DNA of 6,128 nucleotides from Deltaproteobacteria bacterium. Lineage in GTDB: Bacteria; Desulfobacterota; Desulfobacteria; Desulfobacterales; C00003060. The position numbers and the translations under genes are program-made. The notes under the pieces were generated by a model. It saw only the letters and a program-made list of their open reading frames with translations, did not search any database and had not been told where the DNA came from. Shown here one piece after another: positions 1 through 5,839 of the stretch. Every line of letters begins with the position of its first letter. Position 1 is the stretch's first letter. The stretch lies in assembly GCA_003647435.1 (NCBI GenBank), contig QMMV01000134.1, positions 1 through 6,128 of the forward strand. The letters are read 5' to 3'.

Positions 1-160
1 CGGGCCGGAGGCGCGTGGCGGGCAACCGCACGACGGTATCCTTGCCCGGCAGCCAGACACGGCAGACGGTCTCGCCCCAGAGCGTCTGGGTCTCGATGAC
101 CCGGCAGAGCTCCCCGTGCTCGGGGCTGTAGTACCAGTTGTCCGGCTCAATCCGCATCAT
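1..160 (-). CDS. SNF2-type helicase, N-terminal fragment (runs off the window)
   Basis: 53 codons are visible before the left edge, starting at tandem ATG codons (160 or 157). An AGGAAG ribosome-binding site lies 8 nt upstream of the first. The peptide begins MMRIEPDNWYYSPEHGEL and continues through WGETVCRVWLPGK to RLPATRLRP. From memory, this resembles the short beta-rich N-terminal leader of large SNF2/DEAD-like helicases in defence islands (DISARM-like and related systems), which precedes the ATPase core. No Walker or helicase motif falls inside the window, so the assignment rests on leader similarity and context. It starts 3 bp after the stop of the small ORF and in the same frame, so it is probably cotranscribed and coupled. 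GC here is about 72%, far above the adjacent ATPase gene. The expected role is ATP-driven translocation on invading DNA within a multi-gene defence system. Confidence 0.62.
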   Translation of the reverse strand, partial: MMRIEPDNWYYSPEHGELCRVIETQTLWGETVCRVWLPGKDTVVRLPATRLRP

Positions 161-163
161 TCT

Positions 164-307
164 TCATGCTTCCTGCGCCATACTCGCCACAGGCCTTTGG
201 GACAAGCGATCCATCACCTGTACAGGAACCAACCCTCCGGTACTGAATTCACGCAAGAGTTCTTCAAGAACCTCCTCGTCGCTGAGATCAGTTAGTTTCG
301 TTCTCAT
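164..307 (-). CDS. Small hypothetical protein (47 aa) between ATPase and helicase
   Basis: An ATG at 307 opens 47 codons ending in TGA at 164-166. The peptide starts MRTKLTDLSDEEVLEELLRE, a strongly acidic segment likely to form an amphipathic helix, then FSTGGLVPVQVMDRLSQRP. No known domain is recognised. It overlaps the end of the ATPase gene by 20 bp in a different frame and stops 3 bp before the helicase start, so it fills the junction exactly, which argues for a real gene. No strong Shine-Dalgarno sequence precedes it, so initiation would rely on coupling to the upstream stop. It shares a frame with the helicase, so a single stop codon separates them. It could be a small regulator or antidote-like partner of the ATPase, or a leader peptide, but this is speculation. 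It may also be noncoding. Confidence 0.5.
   Translation of the reverse strand: MRTKLTDLSDEEVLEELLREFSTGGLVPVQVMDRLSQRPVASMAQEA
169..174 (-). promoter_or_regulatory. Ribosome-binding site for the helicase fragment
   Basis: AGGAAG on the minus strand lies 8 nt before the ATG at 160 (11 nt before the ATG at 157). It sits inside the last codons of the small ORF, consistent with translational coupling. It supports 160 as the start of the downstream gene. Confidence 0.5.
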
Positions 308-2567
308 TCTGATTGCCCGCTGTAACCAGGGATACCATTGCCAAAAAATGTTCCTCGTCTTCTGATCTCATGAGATTCAACAAATCCTTCAAGACTGCTT
401 GTGCCTCACTTAATACAGACAGATCATGCTCTGGCTCTCCGATTTCTCCATGATGAGAGTGTGTATGTAGGAATCGCAGTATCCTCACCTTCTTGCACTC
501 ATCGAAGTTGAGGGATTTGACTTTCTGCCAAAGCTCACCTGCCTTCTGTGGCTGACGGAACGCCAAGAATGCTTCCAAGAGTCGCCTCGCGATGTTTGGC
601 AATACATAATTTTGCTGTAGTTCTGTTTGGCGGCTTCCCATTGCAGTTCGATATATGTAGGCAAACAGATAGTGATACTCGGATTCATATTCCTCAAGAA
701 GGGGATCGAGCCACTGGAGCTTTGCACATCGGCCATCCTGCTCGATACTACAATCGAGCATGAAGAATCGCGCTGGCCGCAGATTGACGTCCTTTTTATT
801 CTGGCCCTTGAGATGGTGAAACCAGTTACGGACCTGGCGAAAGAACGTAAAGTTGTGCGTAAGAATGAACAGCTGGCCCGCGTTCTGAGTGCGCTCACGA
901 ATAAACCCAAATGCTGAAAACAACGCATTCGCATCAAGGCTCGAAACTGGGTCGTCTAACACGACCACACCATGCTCCAAATCAAAGCTTCGATCCTCAA
1001 GGGATCTTAAGAAATACAAAAGAGCAATTGCGGTACGCTCCCCCTCGCTCAAACCGCTTGCAATCTCGCCGGCACGGGTGATCCGGTACCCTGTTTCCTC
1101 GACATCCAAACGCAGCTCACTGTGCCCCAGATACTTCTGGAGATCTTCGTTCAATCTCTCTGCAGGCTCTTGGTGCTCAATAATCTCGCGTTCCAAAGTT
1201 CCAATCTTGCGCTCAAGGGAGCTCACGGATGATTCGGCTTTTCTCGCCTTTTCCTGAGCCGCGGCGACAGCCTCCATTAGCTTCCTGTATTCATCAAGTG
1301 AGCTGGCCACGGCATCGTTCTCCAGTTCCTCTCTGGCTTTGGAGACACGAGCGGAAAACTCATCACACGTAGTGTTATGTTTGCGTATGACCGCATTAAT
1401 GACTTCCAATACGTTTGAATCGTACTCCGGAATTTCCTCGGTGAAGTCGGACGACTCGAAAACCGCCTCCTTCTTTTGACTAAGTGCTCCTTTGAGCTTC
1501 TGCAACGCCGATACCACTACCCCCCTTACCTGGTTGAACGTGTCCGATGCTCGGATGAAGTCGCTACTCAGGTCGTCGTAAAACTCCGCTTTGTTGGGTA
1601 ATGTAAGATTATCCAAGCCTCTTATGAGGTTCTCGATGTCATTGATCTTTCTGTCGATCTCTGAGATGAATCTTTCGTACTCGTCGCTAAAATGGGCTTC
1701 TAATTCCTTTAACCTCTGTGGCGGCAAAGGTTGCGTACAGAACAAGCAGGTCTGTGCCTTCCGATCTTTGTGCTTGGAAAGTCCATCCCTTACCCAGGAG
1801 GCCAAATCCGGATCATCTCGGAGAGTTGCTATAACCGATGAAACAACGGTCCTGGAAAGGATAGCGCGGATTTCTTCATAAAGACTCTTCAGGTCTGGAA
1901 AGGTGTAAGTAATTTCAGAAAGGCGATCCTTTGGTGTGGCAAGATGTTGCCTCTTGCGACGATCTTTGGCGACGTCATCGAGTAGATAGTGGTCGATGCT
2001 CTCTTCCTTCAGGAAGGAATCCACCTTGGCCCGAAAATCCCCTTTATTGTAGTTGTTGTATCGGTTGGCGGGGCTTGAGCTTAGAACGTTCTTTATTTCT
2101 CGTGCACGGTCTATACAGAACCGATCAAGAGTCCCCTCGACCTCTCTTAGCTTTGCTCGAGCCTTATCCCGCTTGTCCTTCTCATCATCGAGTTGGCTCT
2201 TTAACTTGTCGACTTCTTTCTGCTTTTCAACATTTCGTTCTCCGATGACAAATATCGGTGCCACTTCGCCGTTCGTGGTAAAAACTGCTTCGGCAATGAA
2301 ATCGCGGTTGAAGACGCGAACCGGTATCGAGCACATTTCAAACTGCTCTTCCGAATAGTCCGTGTCGCCAATTGTTACTGACAGCTTCCCCTTGGTCGGA
2401 TTCTGCTGTTTTTCGAGATGGCGGAAAAGCCGGCTCAGCGTTGTTTTTCCTGTGCCATTCCAGCCATATATGAGGTTATAACGGCCAAACTCTGGTAGGT
2501 CTTGCGGCCATGTAAAATCCCGAAACACCCCATAGTCACGCATTCGTGTAATCTTTCTAATGGCCAT
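288..2567 (-). CDS. RloC/PrrC-like AAA ATPase with zinc hook, putative tRNA anticodon nuclease
   Basis: A 759-residue ABC/SMC-type ATPase of the AAA_13 (PrrC/RloC) family. Walker A is GWNGTGKT at residues 35-42. Charged coiled-coil stretches lie at about 112-150 and 285-320 and flank a CLFC zinc-hook motif at 274-277. A second coil covers about 400-475. The ABC signature GLSEGER is at 505-511, Walker B VVVLDDPVSSLD at 534-545, and the switch histidine is in ILTHN at 568-572. The C-terminal domain has R661-x3-E665 (RRLLEAFL) followed by a histidine cluster HTHSHH at 701-706. This resembles the Arg-Glu-His triad of PrrC, where the His lies 32 residues after the Glu; here it is 36 or more. In known members, ATP and DNA-damage signals unleash cleavage of tRNA at the anticodon wobble position. 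The ATG at 2567 is chosen because it has GGGAGG 7 nt upstream and overlaps the methyltransferase stop as TGATG. The open frame continues 154 codons further upstream, but only as a shadow of the methyltransferase gene. GC is about 48%, lower than its neighbours. Nuclease activity is inferred; a plain SMC-like ATPase is the alternative. Confidence 0.85.
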   Translation of the reverse strand: MAIRKITRMRDYGVFRDFTWPQDLPEFGRYNLIYGWNGTGKTTLSRLFRHLEKQQNPTKGKLSVTIGDTDYSEEQFEMCSIPVRVFNRDFIAEAVFTTNGEVAPIFVIGERNVEKQKEVDKLKSQLDDEKDKRDKARAKLREVEGTLDRFCIDRAREIKNVLSSSPANRYNNYNKGDFRAKVDSFLKEESIDHYLLDDVAKDRRKRQHLATPKDRLSEITYTFPDLKSLYEEIRAILSRTVVSSVIATLRDDPDLASWVRDGLSKHKDRKAQTCLFCTQPLPPQRLKELEAHFSDEYERFISEIDRKINDIENLIRGLDNLTLPNKAEFYDDLSSDFIRASDTFNQVRGVVVSALQKLKGALSQKKEAVFESSDFTEEIPEYDSNVLEVINAVIRKHNTTCDEFSARVSKAREELENDAVASSLDEYRKLMEAVAAAQEKARKAESSVSSLERKIGTLEREIIEHQEPAERLNEDLQKYLGHSELRLDVEETGYRITRAGEIASGLSEGERTAIALLYFLRSLEDRSFDLEHGVVVLDDPVSSLDANALFSAFGFIRERTQNAGQLFILTHNFTFFRQVRNWFHHLKGQNKKDVNLRPARFFMLDCSIEQDGRCAKLQWLDPLLEEYESEYHYLFAYIYRTAMGSRQTELQQNYVLPNIARRLLEAFLAFRQPQKAGELWQKVKSLNFDECKKVRILRFLHTHSHHGEIGEPEHDLSVLSEAQAVLKDLLNLMRSEDEEHFLAMVSLVTAGNQNENETN

Positions 2568-5500
2568 CACACATCCTCCCCAGATCGGGTGAGCGCCTGG
2601 TCGTACCACATGAGGAGCTTGGGGTCCTCCTGGAGGACGTTCTCGGGGATCTTGCGCGCCACGGCGATGATGGTGGCGTAGTCCCGCTCCTGCCACGCCT
2701 TCTTGAAGCCGGCGCGGACGGCCTCGAGGCGGAAGACCTTCAGGCGCTTCTGCTTGCCTGCCTGTCCGGCAGACAGGGACTGGCGGCCTGCCTGCCGCGA
2801 CGTGCGCGGCGCAGGCAGGTACTCCTCGAACTCGCGCAGCAGGGCCCGCTCGCGGAGTTTCTCCAGGTCGCCGGCCTTGTTGGGGTCCGGGACGTACCAG
2901 CGGTCCTTCGCTTCGCGAAGGAGTGCGTGGTGCGTGGTGCGTAGTGCGCCGGAGTCCTCGACAACGCACCTCGCACTTCGCACTTCCGCACTGATCAATT
3001 CCCGCCATTTGGAGCTCTGCTTGAGCCATGAAACGATCTGAGCGGGAATTGATCCCTTGCCGTCGTAGCGGAGGAAACTCTGCTCCAGCAGCTCAGAGAG
3101 CTCGAGCGGCTTCTCGTGCTTCTGCCAGCCGCCGATCTCCTTGAGGAACTGCGGATGAAGCTCCTGGAAGGTCTGCGGCTTCCTGGTGAGCTGCTGCTTG
3201 AGCCACTGGATGGCGGAGGCCTCGTCGGTGACGAAGAGCTGGAGCTGCAGGACCTCCTTCACCTTCATGCGCTTCTTGTCGTACTCCGCCACCTGCTCGG
3301 GCAGGAAGTACATCCCGTCGCGTTCCGGGAAGCGCTGGGCCAGCCCAGCGTAGAACTCCGCCGCGGAAAGAGGCACCGTCACGCCCCGTTGGACGTGGAA
3401 GGCCACCATGCGGTCGAAGAGCAGGTAGTTCTGCCGCTCGGCGATGACCTCCGCCTTGCCGTCCTTGGAGACGAACACCGGAAGCTGCTTCAGGTGCGTG
3501 CGGACGAAATCCCATACGCCTTCCTCGGTGCCGGCGGTCAGCTTGAAGCGCTCCTCCAGCCCGCCGTTTGGTTTGTAAGCGGAGATGATAAGATCTTGCT
3601 TAACTGCGCCAACACCAGTTATTTGTTTGAAAGTACTGTGTTTCTTGTCTAGTGTACGAACATCGGCAACAACAAAGCCAGCGTGCTGCAGAGATTCCTG
3701 AATTGCGTTCCATACGCTATTTTTGGAATTATGAAACTCTACCGTCATCCATCGACCAGGTTTAAGAATTCGGTAGTACTCACGGAAGCACTGGGTCATT
3801 AGAGACTGGTATTCAAGTAGTCCCTTGCCTTGTGGCCCATTCTGGACTGCTTCAGGATTATTATTTGTGAGGGCTCTAAGCCAGACCTCCCACAAAAAAT
3901 TCAACTCGGAATACATTAGATTGCCGCCAAAAGGCGGATCTGTGAAAATGTAATCTACGGATGAGGAACAAACATCCGTTCTCGTTGTACTGCATGTTTC
4001 TATTCCTACAGGGCGAGAATAAAGACGAACATTGCTCAGCAGCTTCGCCAACCGCTTTATCTTGCCGCCCAGGATATACTCAAGGGATACCTCGACTACC
4101 TGGGAACCAATATAGAGTGTGCCACTTAGGTATTGATTGACTTGGGAATAATGAGTTGGCACGTACCGGGCTATCCGTGAGAATCCCAAGACAGCCTGCT
4201 GCACAGTGAAATATAGATACTCACGAATTGCATCTGGAGTAGCGCGAACGATATCGTAAGCTTTTGAAAGTATCCAAAGGTTCCTTGTAGTATAAAAGTG
4301 GTGTACATGGGTTAGGCCTATATCATCGTTGCGCCGAGACTCCTCACCCTTTGGCATCCGGTCCGTTGGGAACCAGTAGGGGATGTCTAGCTGCTCGATT
4401 TTTTCGATCAGCCCCAGATCAAAGGCATCGGGCGTCTTTTCATAGCGCTTTTTGCCGATGCTGTAGTTGATGAGCACAGGCACTTGCTTGGCCTGGCGGA
4501 TCGTCTGGCCGATGGCCTTATCGTATTTGGTCACCCAGGCCCGGTCCATATTGCGCTTGGTAAGGTTCGCCCCGCAGTGCGGGCAGGGGAATTCCTTGTG
4601 CACCTTGCCCTCGTCCTTATCCACCGCCGCTTCCCAAAAGACCACTTCCTGCGTGCACTCCGGGCAAACGAAAACATCCGACCAGACGGTATAGTTGATC
4701 CGGCCCCAGGTTGGACTAGTTCCGAGGAGTGAAAGCTCAGGACTGAGGAGTTCCCGGATTTCGTCGGCCGTTTTGCAGGCGCGCAGTTTGTCGGCCCACG
4801 CCTCCGGCTCGCCCTCTTCCGGGCTGGCCAGCGTGGCATACATCCAGCCGCATTCTTCTTCTACCTCCTTCAGGATACGTTTCGCTTCGCGCTCGAACGC
4901 TTGCACATCCACCGGCGTGTTGTAGTTGTAGGCGATGAAGGTGGCCGCAGGCGACAGGTCGTTGAGGACGGCACGCCGTGCTCCGAGTCTTGAGAAGGGC
5001 TTCCAAACCGTTCGCTTCTTGCCTGACTCATCCGCTTCTTCTTCCTGCTGGTAGATGACGCCTTGGTCATCCACCTTGTAACCAAGGGACTCTACCGTCT
5101 TGCGGTCACCACAAAGCTGCGCCGCAACGCCGGTCATCCCCGTCCCGCAGAAGCCGTCGAAGACCACATCCCCTGGCTCGGTATAGTGCAGGATGTACCG
5201 CATGATCGCCTTGTGCGGCACTTTGGTGTGGTAGGAGTGCGCGTTGTAGATGGGGTCGTTCTTCCCCTCGCTCACATCCGCTGCGAACGGCTCCTTGCTG
5301 TAAGGCACGTTCGGGTCGTAGGGCTTGCCGTAGTGCTTGATGAAGTCCGCGATGAAGGGGTTCGGGCACGCCGTGTAATACGGTGGATCGGACAGGCTCA
5401 GGATGTCCTCGATCTCCCCGTGCGGGAAGCCGACCTCGTCCTTCCAGCGCTGGAGCAGGTCCTTGCTTGAATCGGCATGGCGCATGCGCTCGGCGAGCTC

Positions 5501-5839
5501 ACGGAGACGCGCGTCATTTCCCCTGCCTGCGTCGTGCTCGTCGCGGCAGGCAGGCATCGGCCATTTCTCGACCGACCTCATCCGTTCCACGGCGTCTTTC
5601 ACCGTGGTGAAGGGCACACCGCCGAGCTTGGCGTGGAGTTCCTCCAGCCCTTCACGCAAGAGGCGGAGGAAGTGCTCCCGCCGCGCCTCGTCGTTTTCAA
5701 AGGTCATCCCGAGGCATTCCACCGGACCATCATCCACGAAATATTCCTCATCAAAGAGTTTTCCGGAACCAGCTTTAGCCGGAACAATCTTTGTTTTGAA
5801 CAACTGCCGCTGTCCGGGATTTTCCCTAGACTTTGCCAT
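2567..5839 (-). CDS. DNA methyltransferase with zinc ribbon (N4/N6 amino-methylase type)
   Basis: A 1090-residue protein that should transfer a methyl group from SAM to adenine (or cytosine N4) in DNA. In order: a basic N-terminus with no recognised fold (1-145); an unusual early DPPYYTACPNPF motif at 151-162; the SAM-binding motif I FDGFCGTGMTG at 227-237; NDLSPAATFIA at 293-303; a zinc ribbon with CPEC at 392-395 and CPHC at 419-422; a likely target-recognition region (about 480-620); and the catalytic motif IV DPPF at 634-637, preceded by a hydrophobic strand (VDYIFT). A helical C-terminal third follows. It resembles the zinc-ribbon adenine-specific methylases (COG1743/COG0863 types) of defence loci. 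The start at 5839 has GAGGAGG just upstream and overlaps the preceding gene by 14 bp; the TGA stop overlaps the ATPase ATG. Repeat-derived segments interrupt it at about residues 96-106, 950-977 and 1009-1028, without breaking the frame. The codons for residues about 500-756 are much more AT-rich than the rest. It probably protects host DNA for the linked system; the target sequence is unknown. Confidence 0.9.
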   Translation of the reverse strand: MAKSRENPGQRQLFKTKIVPAKAGSGKLFDEEYFVDDGPVECLGMTFENDEARREHFLRLLREGLEELHAKLGGVPFTTVKDAVERMRSVEKWPMPACRDEHDAGRGNDARLRELAERMRHADSSKDLLQRWKDEVGFPHGEIEDILSLSDPPYYTACPNPFIADFIKHYGKPYDPNVPYSKEPFAADVSEGKNDPIYNAHSYHTKVPHKAIMRYILHYTEPGDVVFDGFCGTGMTGVAAQLCGDRKTVESLGYKVDDQGVIYQQEEEADESGKKRTVWKPFSRLGARRAVLNDLSPAATFIAYNYNTPVDVQAFEREAKRILKEVEEECGWMYATLASPEEGEPEAWADKLRACKTADEIRELLSPELSLLGTSPTWGRINYTVWSDVFVCPECTQEVVFWEAAVDKDEGKVHKEFPCPHCGANLTKRNMDRAWVTKYDKAIGQTIRQAKQVPVLINYSIGKKRYEKTPDAFDLGLIEKIEQLDIPYWFPTDRMPKGEESRRNDDIGLTHVHHFYTTRNLWILSKAYDIVRATPDAIREYLYFTVQQAVLGFSRIARYVPTHYSQVNQYLSGTLYIGSQVVEVSLEYILGGKIKRLAKLLSNVRLYSRPVGIETCSTTRTDVCSSSVDYIFTDPPFGGNLMYSELNFLWEVWLRALTNNNPEAVQNGPQGKGLLEYQSLMTQCFREYYRILKPGRWMTVEFHNSKNSVWNAIQESLQHAGFVVADVRTLDKKHSTFKQITGVGAVKQDLIISAYKPNGGLEERFKLTAGTEEGVWDFVRTHLKQLPVFVSKDGKAEVIAERQNYLLFDRMVAFHVQRGVTVPLSAAEFYAGLAQRFPERDGMYFLPEQVAEYDKKRMKVKEVLQLQLFVTDEASAIQWLKQQLTRKPQTFQELHPQFLKEIGGWQKHEKPLELSELLEQSFLRYDGKGSIPAQIVSWLKQSSKWRELISAEVRSARCVVEDSGALRTTHHALLREAKDRWYVPDPNKAGDLEKLRERALLREFEEYLPAPRTSRQAGRQSLSAGQAGKQKRLKVFRLEAVRAGFKKAWQERDYATIIAVARKIPENVLQEDPKLLMWYDQALTRSGEDV
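2575..2580 (-). promoter_or_regulatory. Ribosome-binding site deciding the ATPase start
   Basis: GGGAGG on the minus strand ends 7 nt before the ATG at 2567, within the last codons of the methyltransferase gene. It fixes the ATPase start at the TGATG stop-start overlap rather than at upstream in-frame codons. Confidence 0.8.
2757..2777. repeat. 21-bp hairpin related to the 33-bp palindrome
   Basis: CCTGCCTG, loop TCCGG, CAGACAGG: an 8-bp stem with one G-T-type mismatch. It shares the CCTGCCTG arm of the 33-bp element and lies 9 bp from copy B. It encodes part of SLSAGQAGK in the methyltransferase. Together the pair makes a roughly 63-bp repeat block (2757-2819). Confidence 0.75.
2787..2819. 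repeat. 33-bp palindromic repeat, copy B, opposite orientation
   Basis: The plus strand starts CCTGCCTGCCGCGACG and ends CGCAGGCAGG. It matches the minus strand of 5522-5554 with three mismatches, at element positions 17, 20 and 23, all in the central part; the arms are identical. In the methyltransferase it encodes the Pro/Arg/Gln-rich stretch around residues 1008-1018 (LPAPRTSRQAG), unlike the peptide made by copy A because it is read from the other strand. Confidence 0.85.
2904..2922. repeat. Perfect 8-bp hairpin abutting the GTGCG array
   Basis: TCCTTCGC, loop TTC, GCGAAGGA: a perfect stem of 8 bp with a 3-nt loop ending exactly where the GTGCG array begins. It may be one end of the same composite repeat. 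It encodes LREAKD of the methyltransferase. Confidence 0.65.
2923..2991. repeat. Inverted array of GTGCG heptamers inside methyltransferase
   Basis: Four GTGCG cores start at 2923, 2930, 2937 and 2944 (7-bp period). After a 16-bp spacer, four complementary CGCAC cores start at 2965, 2972, 2979 and 2987. The two halves could fold into a long imperfect hairpin. In the methyltransferase frame the arms encode ALRTTHHAL and EVRSARCVV, which look unlike conserved enzyme sequence. Confidence 0.8.
3570..4345. other. Low-GC central block in the methyltransferase gene
   Basis: Sample 60-bp counts: 38% GC at 3601-3660 and 43% at 3901-3960, against 62% at 3241-3300 and 58% at 5161-5220. The block covers residues about 500-756, including the presumed target-recognition region and the catalytic DPPF. 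Boundaries were placed by eye and are approximate to tens of bases. Confidence 0.65.
5522..5554. repeat. 33-bp palindromic repeat, copy A, inside methyltransferase
   Basis: The ends are CCTGCCTGC and GCGGCAGGCAGG on the plus strand, forming near-complementary arms around a GC-rich centre. Read on the minus strand, it matches the plus-strand sequence at 2787-2819 at 30 of 33 positions. In the methyltransferase it encodes residues 96-106 (PACRDEHDAGR). Its length is a multiple of three, so an insertion would keep the frame. Confidence 0.85.

Noticed and set aside
138..365. Plus-strand ORF across the small ORF and ATPase end
   Set aside because: No domain and no ribosome-binding site; it is antisense to three tightly coupled minus-strand genes.
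2757..2819. Rho-independent terminator
   Set aside because: The hairpins are GC-rich but have no following T-tract on either strand and lie in the middle of a gene.
2923..2991. CRISPR array
   Set aside because: The units are only 7 bp long with no unique spacers of CRISPR length, and they lie inside a coding frame.
2568..3029. N-terminal extension of the ATPase frame by 154 codons
   Set aside because: It lies wholly within the methyltransferase gene. Its peptide is Pro/Arg/Gly-rich frame shadow, including a translation of the GTGCG array. The ATG at 2567 with GGGAGG upstream begins a normal ATPase N-terminus.
3116..3652. 178-codon plus-strand ORF, Leu-rich
   Set aside because: The Leu/His/Val-rich peptide arises from the complement of GC-rich methyltransferase codons; no recognisable motif.
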